This document shows, piece by piece, positions 16,823-25,435 of a DNA stretch of 64,000 nt. The notes beneath the pieces were generated by a model. The model made no database searches and was not told the origin of the DNA. It was given only the letters and a program-made list of their open reading frames with translations. Made by a program: the position numbers and the translations under genes. Within the stretch, counting starts at the first letter, position 1. Each line of letters opens with the position of its first letter. This DNA is from Marinobacter antarcticus (GTDB taxonomy: Bacteria; Pseudomonadota; Gammaproteobacteria; Pseudomonadales; Oleiphilaceae): contig NZ_FRAQ01000001.1 of NCBI RefSeq assembly GCF_900142385.1, positions 2,367,841-2,431,840 on the forward strand. Direction: 5' to 3'.

Positions 16823-19132
16823 CTACTGCCGTATAACAATGATTTTTTTGCTGTCGGGTAGGTACTCGGCATCGCCTTGTTCAATCAGCGTTCTGATTAC
16901 AGCGTTCTGCTCGTTGATGTGGAGCGCCTTATAAGCTCGGCTGCGCGCCTTCAATGTACTGGTATATATGGGATTGCCCTTCTTCAATACCTCCCTGACC
17001 TGATCTAATGCCTTTGTGGTTTCATGTGATCCGCTAATGGCTCCAGATTGCTCCACTAGGGAACTTGCGCGGCGGTATAGCCCTAACCGGATTTTATAGG
17101 CCAGTTCCACATCATCGGCGCTGATCTCGGTACGCTTGGCAGACAATGCAAACAGCCCCGCCAGCTTCAGGGCTTGCTCACTTAGGCGGCCTCCCATCAA
17201 GGCATCAGCAAACTTGATAGGCTCGGCGTGTGTCCGGTCTTGTTCGATGTATTCTTTAAGCCCTCCGGCTGTCATTTTGATGTGGGTAGTGTCTAGCCGT
17301 GCGACGAAAGCGGCGGCCTCTATAGCGTCAGGGCTTGCCTTAAAATTCAGCCCTGTATAACGCTTGTCCGGCATTTGTTCGGGTGCCACGTAGATCAACC
17401 AGCGGTTGTAAGCGCCCATCTCGGCATCATCGAGGTTCAATGACCTAATTACCGATTCTGCCGTGGTTGTGGCGAACACACTTAAACGCGGATTGTGTAC
17501 CGTTTCATATTTATTTGTAACGGCGTTGCCTGGGTGGATCTTCCGCAATGCCCTGTTGTATATCTCCATCAGGTAGGCAAGCGCCTGTTGCTTGTGTGAG
17601 TCGTTGGAAGCCGCTTTCAGCCACTCGGCAAACTCATCGCTTTGGACGTAAACGGAATGGCTCTTTGCCGCTTCAATAAGGTAGTGCAAACCCTGCTTAC
17701 TGCTAGGTGCGGCGCTTACAACGTCCGGTATATTTTCCCCTGATACTGTAAAATCAAAATCCAGTTCCGTTATCACGCTGTTGAGCGGGTCGCGTAATTC
17801 CTCTTTTCCAAAACCCGTTTTTGCCAACGTCAGATAATACTCGTTAAAGCCCAAACCCCTGCGGCTATCAATCGTAACCTTTGTTTGAGCAAAGGCGGTC
17901 AGGGTAGCGATTGCAGCCCATCCAGCCGTATAGCGGCATGGGTACGTCATAGCCCCGTGTATGTACTCCTGAATAGCTCCAAGGCCATCAGGGAGCTGAT
18001 ACAGCTCATCAGGTAGCGGCGGTAAGTTGAACTCTGGCCCGCTGATCTCTGTTTCGGTTTCGGCGCTTGCGGTAAGCCTTGCCAGTTGGTCAGCAGTGAA
18101 CCGCGATTGCTCGGGCGGGCCTCCTTTCATGCCGTTCTCACGTGCAAAATGAATAAGCGTCCCAATGGTTCGCCCTTCACTGCGCTGTATTGAGTCCCAT
18201 GTTTTTTGGAACTTGGCGTCATCGTGCTTCGGTGCCTGGGTGCTCCACTGGTATGCGTCAGCATGGCCCGCATCGCCTAGCTCATGCTTTACAGCCGATA
18301 CGATATTAAACCAGTGGTTGTAACCCTCATCATTGTTCGGAATCCACTTGAGCAAGTCCGGCACCTTATGCCCATCTCCTCCCGCTTGTGGCGCTGTTCC
18401 CGTTTTGGGCTTGGCTTTGGGCCTAGGCACCAAACAATGACGCTCTGCAATCTCATCAAAGGCCCACAAAATTTCCTCTATGTCGTCAGCGGTAAGCTCC
18501 ACCAGATCAGCCGGGCATACTTCCGACAATGTTTTGCTGTCGTCACCGTCAAAATCATTCCATTGATACGGTTGGCCAGTGTCAGGGTGGATCTGGTAGG
18601 CAACGAATTGTTGCCCTTTTCCCAGAATCTCAATCTGATTTTTCACCTCGCGGCGGGTGTCGACTTTGCCATCTTCCGCAATCGGGAAGACTTCGGGCGA
18701 TAGCTGTTTACTTTGTGGCGCTCTCGTTTTGTACGGAATCAGAAATTTAGGCGCGTTACCCACTCTTATCAGCTTTTCGCCGGTACGCTTTGCCAGCAGT
18801 GGCCGGATGAAAGCCAGCAGGTCAGCAGCCATCCCCGGATGTGGTGTATCAACATCAAGCCCCTGAGTGCTCCATTCATCGGGCGCGGGCATTCCGCAAA
18901 TAATGCCGATACCAGTACCGGCCCGCCATTCATCAGCGCGGCGCGGGTTGTTCTGCCAGTTTTTAGCGTCAGCGCCAGCGGGGTATTTTTGGTTATGAGC
19001 AAGGAAGCAGCACGGGTAATTGGTCAGCAGCTTATTGGCTGATTTCTGACCAATAATGCTATACTGAGCTTGCCCGCTTTGGAATGTGTCCCCTTGCTGC
19101 CCGGCAGGGGACGTTCTTTGTAGATCATCCAT
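16823..19132 (-). CDS. Satellite replication protein: PrimPol, PriCT-like and DUF3987 domains
   Basis: A 769-residue protein. Residues about 30-235 form a bifunctional primase/polymerase domain with the catalytic GLDVD motif (D93, D95) and GNAPKFLIPY. Residues about 258-335 match a PriCT-type region (WFNIVSAVKHELG ... TWDSIQRSEGRTIGTLIHFA). Residues about 370-700 are DUF3987 helicase-like, with a P-loop TGFGKEE (439-445) in which E replaces the usual S/T after K, and a Walker B-like YVQSDEF. It would prime and drive replication of the element. It starts in a TAATG overlap with the 57-residue gene. Confidence 0.85.
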   Translation of the reverse strand: MDDLQRTSPAGQQGDTFQSGQAQYSIIGQKSANKLLTNYPCCFLAHNQKYPAGADAKNWQNNPRRADEWRAGTGIGIICGMPAPDEWSTQGLDVDTPHPGMAADLLAFIRPLLAKRTGEKLIRVGNAPKFLIPYKTRAPQSKQLSPEVFPIAEDGKVDTRREVKNQIEILGKGQQFVAYQIHPDTGQPYQWNDFDGDDSKTLSEVCPADLVELTADDIEEILWAFDEIAERHCLVPRPKAKPKTGTAPQAGGDGHKVPDLLKWIPNNDEGYNHWFNIVSAVKHELGDAGHADAYQWSTQAPKHDDAKFQKTWDSIQRSEGRTIGTLIHFARENGMKGGPPEQSRFTADQLARLTASAETETEISGPEFNLPPLPDELYQLPDGLGAIQEYIHGAMTYPCRYTAGWAAIATLTAFAQTKVTIDSRRGLGFNEYYLTLAKTGFGKEELRDPLNSVITELDFDFTVSGENIPDVVSAAPSSKQGLHYLIEAAKSHSVYVQSDEFAEWLKAASNDSHKQQALAYLMEIYNRALRKIHPGNAVTNKYETVHNPRLSVFATTTAESVIRSLNLDDAEMGAYNRWLIYVAPEQMPDKRYTGLNFKASPDAIEAAAFVARLDTTHIKMTAGGLKEYIEQDRTHAEPIKFADALMGGRLSEQALKLAGLFALSAKRTEISADDVELAYKIRLGLYRRASSLVEQSGAISGSHETTKALDQVREVLKKGNPIYTSTLKARSRAYKALHINEQNAVIRTLIEQGDAEYLPDSKKIIVIRQ

Positions 19133-19305
19133 TATTCGCCCCTCCGTTTTGCAGCCTTCCGGTCTTTCTTCTGTTGCTTTCGTTCAAGTGCTGCGAAGAT
19201 ACGGCGCATCTTCCGCCTGCTAGGCAATCCACCATGCCCACCATCGGCTCGGGCGGATCGGACGTTATGACAAAGTGCCTCTTTTTGGCTGATTGGCTGC
19301 CTCAT
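19132..19305 (-). CDS. Small basic protein in the satellite replication operon (57 aa)
   Basis: ATG at 19305 overlaps the stop of the preceding gene (ATGA), and its stop overlaps the primase start (TAATG). The product begins MRQPISQKEALCHNV and ends in a very basic stretch (ERKQQKKDRKAAKRRGE). Perfect coupling at both ends is the main evidence. Strongly basic composition suggests DNA or RNA binding. No family recognised. Confidence 0.6.
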   Translation of the reverse strand: MRQPISQKEALCHNVRSARADGGHGGLPSRRKMRRIFAALERKQQKKDRKAAKRRGE

Positions 19306-19511
19306 ACCGCGCCCCCCTCATCCGTAAACTTAAAGAGGTCAACCACAGCAATGCAGCGGCAACCAGATATCTCCTGAACAGGTAACGATCCGTTGCTTAT
19401 GGCGTCAGTTATGACGGAAGCCGGTACACCCACCACTTCAGCTACGCGGGACAGGGCGATATATTCCGTTTTTGTGGAATGATTATAGAATTTTCCTGGA
19501 GTGCGGCTCAT
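19302..19511 (-). CDS. Small helix-turn-helix-like protein of the satellite (69 aa)
   Basis: A 69-residue product with IALSRVAEVVGVPASVITDAIS NGSLPVQE, which reads like the winged/excisionase helix-turn-helix pattern, then a short strand-rich end. Coupled to alpA by an ATGA overlap upstream and to the 57-residue gene downstream. It may be an excisionase or an auxiliary regulator; this is inferred from pattern and place. Confidence 0.6.
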   Translation of the reverse strand: MSRTPGKFYNHSTKTEYIALSRVAEVVGVPASVITDAISNGSLPVQEISGCRCIAVVDLFKFTDEGGAV

Positions 19512-19708
19512 GCTGTCGCCTCCTGTTCAACTTCCCAGGCTTCAATGTCTGAGAGCTTCCACCTTGTGGAGCCGTTGATCTTAATGGGGGCAGGTAGTTT
19601 GCCATCCCTAACCCAGCGCCAAGGGGTGACGCGGTGGATGGAATACCGGTTGGCTAAGTCTTTATCTGAGAGGAAAAGCGTTTTCAGGTCTTTAGTTGCG
19701 TTGGTCAT
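19508..19708 (-). CDS. alpA: AlpA-family transcriptional regulator
   Basis: A 66-residue MerR-like helix-turn-helix protein: LANRYSIHRVTPWRWVRDGK followed by LPAPIKINGSTRWKLSDIEAWE, the AlpA signature. The start MTNATKDLK is preceded by GAGAGG at good spacing; the frame is open 16 codons further up without one. In P4-like and PICI-type satellites AlpA is the activator or excision factor. It heads the operon alpA-69aa-57aa-primase. Confidence 0.88.
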   Translation of the reverse strand: MTNATKDLKTLFLSDKDLANRYSIHRVTPWRWVRDGKLPAPIKINGSTRWKLSDIEAWEVEQEATA

Positions 19709-20000
19709 GTCGGAACCTCTCGCAACCAATGCCGCATAAAAAAATGACGGGGACACCGGCTGCGAATCAATTTAATGATTTCCGCATAGCCGATGAACAC
19801 CCGTCACCTTTACGAGTTACCCCGGTTTTCTGCCCTGGCACCGGCTCCTGCCGGAGAGTTTAAACATTGAACGCCTGCCAATGCCTAACCCTGAAACCTA
19901 CTCTCACTCAAGCTGCAATTTGTAGTAGCGTTATGTAGCTACTAATTGAATGCTACATCATGCGCCTGTTATAACGCAAGCGTTTTATATAACACGAATA
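19709..20000. promoter_or_regulatory. Control region between int and alpA
   Basis: No gene seen in 292 bases. It contains ATGTAGC at 19933-19939 and GCTACAT at 19952-19958 (inverted, 12-base spacer), a related TGTAGT at 19921, and GTTATA...TATAAC flanking an AACGCAAGCGTT hairpin at 19968-19992. These are good candidates for AlpA, Int or helper-phage regulator sites. The alpA promoter must lie here. Confidence 0.5.
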
Positions 20001-21296
20001 TCAATTCCCCCCACCAATAGATACAACCTTGCCGCCTTCCTCTCTAGCCTTGCCGTGGTAGCAGTATTGTTCCCAGTCGCCCATTAGCTGGCGGCGCTTG
20101 TCTAGTAGCTCTGAGCGGGCGTAGGCGGCGCGTGTGGCGTCACTGTTAACGTGGGCAAGGGCAAGTTCCGATACCTCATCAGCGTAGGCTGTGCGCTCTC
20201 TAGCCCAATCCTTGAACGTGGAGCGGAAGCCGTGCGCGGTTACGGGTTGATCCATGCGTTTCAGTAGCGCAGAAAGAAAGTTATTGGACGGTATATCACC
20301 CTTCGGGCCGGCAAATAGCAGGGCATCAGGTGCGCCAGGCTCCATGCTGTTTATCAGATCCATGGCGGCATCAGTTAGCGGCACTTTGTGTGCCTTGCCT
20401 GACTTCATGCGGTCGGCTGGCACTGTCCACACCTTGGCCTGTAGGTCGATCTCCTGCCAGGTTATGCCCGGCTTACCTATACGCTTATCTCCAATGACTT
20501 CATTTGTCCGGCTGGCGGTCAGAATCAGGAACTCCATTGCTCGGGAAGCTGTCCCGGTACGCTTTTGCAGATCCGTCATAAATCCGGGCAGGGCATCCAC
20601 AGATAGCGCGGCATGGTGGCCTTTCTTTTTGATCTTCTCCGGTGAGGGGTAAACCTCATCTAGGTAGCCTTGCCACTTGGCCGGGTTCTCGTTGGAGCGG
20701 TAGCCATGCACAGCAGACCATCCCAATATGTTTTCCATACGGGCGCGAACTCGGTTTGCCGTTTCGGTTTTCGTCTGCCAGATCGGATCCAGTACGGCCT
20801 TAATGTGGGGTAACTCAATATCACGCACCGGAACTTTGCCGATATGGGGCAGGGCGTAGGTAGTGAGGCTGTTTGTCCATTGCTGTTCCTGGCGTGGGTT
20901 CCTGAACTCCGTGGATTTCATCTTGATATAGTCGGCCATTGCATCAGCAAAGGTCATGGTGCTGAGTTTAGCCGCCAGCAGATCCCGGCGTTTTGTCTGC
21001 CGTTCCTCCACTGGGTCGATACCATCAGCGATCTTGTCGCGTGTTTCTCTGGCCTTGTCCCTAGCCTGGGCTAAGGTCACATCAGGGAAGCCACCCAAGC
21101 CAATAGAGCGGCGCTTGGTGCCGATACGGGTACGATATATCCACGACTTTGCGCCGGTCGGTGTGACTTGCAGCAGCAGGCCAGCAACGCCACCCACTGA
21201 GTGAAGGGCGGGATATTCTTTGCCGGTTGTCTTACTGACTGAATAGGTTAAACGCCTGACTTCGGTGGCGCTCAATTCCCTAGTTTTAATGGGCAT
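20001..21296 (-). CDS. int: Tyrosine integrase (DUF4102/P4-type)
   Basis: A 431-residue site-specific recombinase. N-terminal DUF4102 arm-binding domain (LLLQVTPTGAKSWIYRTRIG ... IGLGGFPDVTLAQAR), SAM-like core-binding domain, then the catalytic domain with ILTASRTNEVIG (first Arg), HGFRSTFKDWA (His-x-x-Arg) and YARSELLDKRRQLM (tyrosine nucleophile). This type usually inserts into tRNA 3' ends, which fits the 17-bp repeat. It lies 207 bases inside attR and reads inward. Confidence 0.95.
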   Translation of the reverse strand: MPIKTRELSATEVRRLTYSVSKTTGKEYPALHSVGGVAGLLLQVTPTGAKSWIYRTRIGTKRRSIGLGGFPDVTLAQARDKARETRDKIADGIDPVEERQTKRRDLLAAKLSTMTFADAMADYIKMKSTEFRNPRQEQQWTNSLTTYALPHIGKVPVRDIELPHIKAVLDPIWQTKTETANRVRARMENILGWSAVHGYRSNENPAKWQGYLDEVYPSPEKIKKKGHHAALSVDALPGFMTDLQKRTGTASRAMEFLILTASRTNEVIGDKRIGKPGITWQEIDLQAKVWTVPADRMKSGKAHKVPLTDAAMDLINSMEPGAPDALLFAGPKGDIPSNNFLSALLKRMDQPVTAHGFRSTFKDWARERTAYADEVSELALAHVNSDATRAAYARSELLDKRRQLMGDWEQYCYHGKAREEGGKVVSIGGGN

Positions 21297-21503
21297 GCTG
21301 TCGTCTCCTGAGGGGTTAGAATCCGGGCTAGGGATTTCTAACTAGCAGGGTTTGTCCTGCCATCCTAACTATCCAAAATGATATTATTGGAGACTAAAGC
21401 ATGCAACAACATATTACAAGGTTGATAGGCACAGACTAGGCGGGGCAAGGGTTGTTTCTTAAAAATGGCATTGTTATCAGTAGCTTATAAGTCGTTTTGG
21501 TGG

Positions 21504-21520
21504 CCTGGCCCACCGCCATT
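21504..21520 (+). repeat. attR: second copy of the tRNA-Ser 3' end
   Basis: Exact 17-base copy of 12724-12740. The remaining tRNA sequence is absent, so this is the distal junction. The 200 bases between int and this site contain a hairpin (GTTAGAA ... TTCTAAC) and no gene. Confidence 0.9.
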
Positions 21521-21761
21521 TTTCCATAAAATCAATATCTTATTTCTTTCTTTGACGACCTCCCTTAATAACAAATACCCTCAATTGACCGGTTCTCTGG
21601 GTTGACCAGGTTGACTGGTATTTCATGTTCACGGATTTCTACAATAGACTCGGTCATAACATGCCCACTCAGCTATGGCTCTATGTCGGCATGTGCCTAT
21701 CTCAGTATAATCGACGTTGTTGAGATGGGCAGAGCAAAACATTATCTCCTGGATGACCGCT

Positions 21762-22892
21762 ATGACAACGACCGTATTGATCTATTACGACTTCCGCATG
21801 CTCGGTCACAATCCACACGGCTGGGATCCTGACCATCCCGAATGGACAGATGACGTCAAGGCGATGATTGAGCTGCAATATCCCAACAGTAACCTGGACA
21901 CCTATAGCCATCCGGAACGTCCGGAGCGCCTGACAGCCATCGTCGATCGGCTGCTTCTCGAACCCGTCGACGGCGTGCGCTGGATGCTGCCGACTCCGGC
22001 CAGCGCCACCCAGCTCGAGAGGTCGCATGACGCGGCCTATGTGGCCCATATCGAATCGCTGGACGGTCAATCCGGCTGGCTGTCCAAGGACACGACCGCC
22101 GTATCTCCGGGCAGCGTGACAGCGGCCCGCCTGGCAGCCGGCTCCGGGATCAGCGCGATCGAAGTTATCGCCGCCGGTGAAGCCCGGCGCGCGTTCTGTA
22201 TCGTGCGCCCGCCGGGCCACCATGCCCCGGCTGACCGTGCCCGGGGGTTTTGTCTGTATAACAATCTGGCGGTCGCCGCGGCGCATGCACGCAAAGCGCT
22301 TGGCTTCGACCGCGTCATGATATGGGACTGGGACATGCATCACGGCAACGGCACCCAGGCCATTTTCTATGACGACCCCAGCGTGCTGGTGGTCGATAGC
22401 CACTGCGCGGCACCGTTCTATCCGGGCTCCGGCCTGTTGGCTGAAACCGGATCTGGAGCGGGCATCGGTTACCATCTCAACGTGCCACTGCCCACGGGTT
22501 TTGGCAACGCCGCGCTAGTGGAAGTGTTCGAGCAGGTGGTGCGCCCGGCGGCGCGCGCATTCCAGCCCGAACTTCTGCTTATATCCACTGGCTTCGACTG
22601 TCACTACCTCGACATGGTCTGCGCTATGGACGAGACCGGCTATGCCGCCGTCACCCAGCGTATGAGCGCCCTGGCCGACGAGCTTTGTGATGGCCGCCTG
22701 GTAATGATGCTGGAAGGCGGCTACAACGCGAAGGCATTGGCCGACAGCGCCTATGCGGTGGTTGAGGCGCTCGCCGGGAAACCAGTGGGCGCGCTTAACG
22801 TCCTGGCGGAGGACCCCGGATGTGCGGCCGCGTCCGATGCTGCGGCGTTCCATGCCAAATCTATCGCCGCGATGGCCAAAACCTCTAGCTGA
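21762..22892 (+). CDS. Histone deacetylase family protein (acetylpolyamine amidohydrolase-like)
   Basis: A 376-residue zinc hydrolase of the arginase/deacetylase fold. Seen: HPERPERL, the substrate-pocket RPPGHHA, zinc ligands in WDWDMHHGNGTQ and the second site STGFDCHYLD, and the C-terminal MLEGGYN. Bacterial members remove acetyl groups from polyamines or other small amides. The start MTTTVLIYYD is chosen; an ATG three codons earlier is possible. The gene looks clearly richer in GC than its neighbours and begins 240 bases past attR, so it may be acquired DNA. It ends 9 bases from the facing ATP-grasp gene. Confidence 0.9.
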   Translation: MTTTVLIYYDFRMLGHNPHGWDPDHPEWTDDVKAMIELQYPNSNLDTYSHPERPERLTAIVDRLLLEPVDGVRWMLPTPASATQLERSHDAAYVAHIESLDGQSGWLSKDTTAVSPGSVTAARLAAGSGISAIEVIAAGEARRAFCIVRPPGHHAPADRARGFCLYNNLAVAAAHARKALGFDRVMIWDWDMHHGNGTQAIFYDDPSVLVVDSHCAAPFYPGSGLLAETGSGAGIGYHLNVPLPTGFGNAALVEVFEQVVRPAARAFQPELLLISTGFDCHYLDMVCAMDETGYAAVTQRMSALADELCDGRLVMMLEGGYNAKALADSAYAVVEALAGKPVGALNVLAEDPGCAAASDAAAFHAKSIAAMAKTSS

Positions 22893-22901
22893 ACAGAACC
22901 T

Positions 22902-24209
22902 CTAAACGTAGAAGTCCAGATCTTCCTGGGCTTTCAACAGGTCCCGCATCTTGATGGGGTCGTCACCAAAGAAGAAGATCAGGCCCCAGTGCGTTCCGAA
23001 GGCTGAGCGTTCTGGAACCGTCTCTTCTGTCGGCGGGACCAGTTCGTGAGACTCGAAGTAGGGGTGCTCAATCGTTTCTTTGGGCATTTCCAGCCTGCTG
23101 ACCACACGACGTTTTGGGTACACACCGAAGCAACCTGCGTAGCCCTTCGCGTCGACCACCTCACGAGGGAAGAAATTATCTACCTCCTCTTTGGTGCTTT
23201 TGGGATCAAACACCAACATGGATGCCTGATAGGCGCTGAATCCGTAAGCTCTCTCAATAAGCTCGAACGCCTTGAACCCCGGCGGACGATACGCAACTTC
23301 GCCAAAGTACATTGCGCCGTCAGCAGTAACGAAGTACTCGGGATGAATAAAGCCGAACTTGATGTCGAAGGTTTTGATCAGCAGCTCGATCTGCTTGGTG
23401 ATCGCGTTGCGCCAGCTCTCAAGTTCCTTGGTGGCGGGGACGAACACCGAGTAGCCCAGCGTTACGTATTCGGAGATATTAAGGAACTTGATTTTCCCGT
23501 CGTGGATCCATGCCTCGACAGCAAACTCCCAGCCATCCAGGTGACTTTCCATCAGCAGGGGGTATTCTTCCGCCGGAATGGCGTCAATGTCTTCTATCTT
23601 TCGAATCATTCGGTGGCCGAGGCAACCGGCTTTGTCGAACGCCTTGACGTGAATCGGGTCGTCCGGGTCACCATCAAGGTGGAGCAGTGTCTGGTTGACG
23701 CGCTTCATGAAGCGGACGATGTCCTCTTTCTTGTAAGCCTCCTCAAAAATCCCGACGCGAATACCGCCCAGCTGTGCACGTCGCTTCATCAGAGACTTGT
23801 CACGAAACAGAATAGACTGGCCATACATATGAGGGCTGTCGAGTAGGACGGAGTTGATCGCACCTGACCACTCGACGGTTTCCTCAAACAGCGGTAGTGC
23901 TATATCAACGCCTTCCGCCTTCAGCTTTTCTGCAATATCGTGGGACCGATCGTTCAGACGGGTAAAATCCCATGGGATGAACGGTATCTTGTTTGCAGTA
24001 CAGAAATCCGCCGCCCAATTCGGAGCAACCACAATATAGCGCCGGTCAAACTTCTGCGCGGCTTTTACCGCATTTAAGCTCCATCCAAGCAAGGCGATGT
24101 AGCCTTTGTTCGGATCCTTGGGCGTTTCCGTCCCACGAACAGAGTCCAATGTTGGATCGAGCCAGCCTGATACATCTTTAGATAATTGTGTTTCTGACGT
24201 TATCGACAT
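22902..24209 (-). CDS. ATP-grasp domain protein
   Basis: A 435-residue protein with a preATP-grasp region, an ATP-grasp core (DKSLMKRRAQLGGIRVG, then HVKAFDKAGCLGHRMIRK) and a metal-binding end (KFGFIHPEYFVTADGAMYFGEVAYRPPG in segments). ATP-grasp enzymes activate a carboxylate as acyl phosphate and join it to an amine or thiol. The substrate is unknown here. It faces the deacetylase-family gene, a hydrolase of amides, so the two could act on a related amide, but convergent genes need not share a pathway. Confidence 0.8.
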   Translation of the reverse strand: MSITSETQLSKDVSGWLDPTLDSVRGTETPKDPNKGYIALLGWSLNAVKAAQKFDRRYIVVAPNWAADFCTANKIPFIPWDFTRLNDRSHDIAEKLKAEGVDIALPLFEETVEWSGAINSVLLDSPHMYGQSILFRDKSLMKRRAQLGGIRVGIFEEAYKKEDIVRFMKRVNQTLLHLDGDPDDPIHVKAFDKAGCLGHRMIRKIEDIDAIPAEEYPLLMESHLDGWEFAVEAWIHDGKIKFLNISEYVTLGYSVFVPATKELESWRNAITKQIELLIKTFDIKFGFIHPEYFVTADGAMYFGEVAYRPPGFKAFELIERAYGFSAYQASMLVFDPKSTKEEVDNFFPREVVDAKGYAGCFGVYPKRRVVSRLEMPKETIEHPYFESHELVPPTEETVPERSAFGTHWGLIFFFGDDPIKMRDLLKAQEDLDFYV

Positions 24210-24283
24210 TTGGGGTCCTCCTTGCTGGTTAACTCAGAACTACACCCAAAATGGAGCTCACCAAGTGAGCGTAGCCTTTTGCC

Positions 24284-25393
24284 TCAAAGCTTGCGGTCGG
24301 GGTAGATCGCGTCTTTTTGCTCGTCCGCAAGCTTCTGGCGATAGGCCAGTGTTTCTGGTTGATTGTCCGGAAACTGCCAGCCCTGAAGGTTTTCTTCTAT
24401 CAATTGTATCAGAGCATCAATATGCCCGGGTGTCGCGTTCAGCGCGGTTATGTAGCTGAACCCTTCGCCACCGGCTTCCATAAAGTACCCTCGGTTTTCT
24501 TCATCAATTTCTTCAATGGTTTCCAGGCAGTCAGACGAAAAGCCCGGGCAGAAAACATCGATAGACTTAACGTTTTGCCCTGGAAGCGCTTTAAGCGTTT
24601 CGTCAGTATAGGGCTTGAGCCATTCTTCCTTGCCAAAACGGGACTGGAAGGTGGTCATGTACTCCGCTTTTGTCAGTCCAAGCCGCTCTGCCAGAAGTCT
24701 CGATGTTTTATGGCACTCGCAGTGGTATGGGTCGCCCTTGGTCAAATATTTCAGCGGCACCCCGTGGTAGGACAGAACCAGCTTCTGGTTACGGCCGTGG
24801 TTCGACCAATGGCTCTCAATATGCCGGGCCATCGCCTCAATATAGGGTGGGTAGTCCGGGTAATGGGAGATAAAGCGCAGGTCCGGTAACCACCGGCGTA
24901 CCGAGAAGTTTTTGGCTATCGCATCGAAGGTAGATGCCGATGTAGACGCGGAATACTGTGGGTAAAGCGGCAGCACCACCAGCTTTCTGACGCCCTGTTG
25001 CTGCATTTCATCAAGTACCCTCGGAATGGACGGGTTGCCGTAACGCATGGCAAAACCTACGACTATGTCGGGGCCATACTTCTTCTTCAGAACTTCCCGA
25101 ATGCCCTCAGCTTGCTGTGCAGTATGGATCAGCAGTGGCGAGCCCTCAGGCTGCCACACGCTCGCATACGCCGCTGCACTGCGCTTGGGGCGGATACGGA
25201 GGATGATGCCATGCAATATCAGCCACCACAGAGGGCGCGGTAACTCAACAACCCTCGGATCGGAGAGAAACTCCGCCAGATAACGTCGTAAAGCTGAAGG
25301 GGTCGGGGCATCTGGCGTACCAAGATTGGTTACCAGCACGCCAACCCTTTCCGGTTGGTTGTGCCGGAAGTTCTCTGAACCTTTGTATTGCAT
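24284..25393 (-). CDS. hemH: Ferrochelatase
   Basis: A 369-residue HemH that inserts Fe2+ into protoporphyrin IX, the last step of haem synthesis, at the inner membrane. Signatures seen: GVLVTNLGTPDAPTPSALRRYL at the N-terminus (in part), the catalytic histidine in LSYHGVPLKYLTKGD, and CPGFSSDCLETIEEI with the conserved glutamate. Cysteines near the middle (YHCECHK) hint at the cluster-free bacterial type. Same strand as the sulfur module upstream, 42 bases away. Confidence 0.96.
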   Translation of the reverse strand: MQYKGSENFRHNQPERVGVLVTNLGTPDAPTPSALRRYLAEFLSDPRVVELPRPLWWLILHGIILRIRPKRSAAAYASVWQPEGSPLLIHTAQQAEGIREVLKKKYGPDIVVGFAMRYGNPSIPRVLDEMQQQGVRKLVVLPLYPQYSASTSASTFDAIAKNFSVRRWLPDLRFISHYPDYPPYIEAMARHIESHWSNHGRNQKLVLSYHGVPLKYLTKGDPYHCECHKTSRLLAERLGLTKAEYMTTFQSRFGKEEWLKPYTDETLKALPGQNVKSIDVFCPGFSSDCLETIEEIDEENRGYFMEAGGEGFSYITALNATPGHIDALIQLIEENLQGWQFPDNQPETLAYRQKLADEQKDAIYPDRKL

Positions 25394-25435
25394 GGGAAGG
25401 TGGATCCTAAGCGTTGATCGTTTGAAGCAAAGCGG

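Larger units (their letters stand above)
12724..21520. mobile_element. 8.8 kb tRNA-Ser integrated phage-satellite-like element
   Basis: Bounded by the 17-bp direct repeat of the tRNA-Ser end. Content: two small plus-strand ORFs; then on the minus strand two conserved unknowns, terminase large and small subunits, an iteron-like noncoding region, a PrimPol/DUF3987 replication protein, two small ORFs, AlpA and a DUF4102-type tyrosine integrase next to attR. No capsid, portal, tail or lysis genes are present. The int-alpA-primase order matches Gram-negative phage-inducible islands. A full TerS/TerL pair without capsid genes is unlike most of them. Confidence 0.85.
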
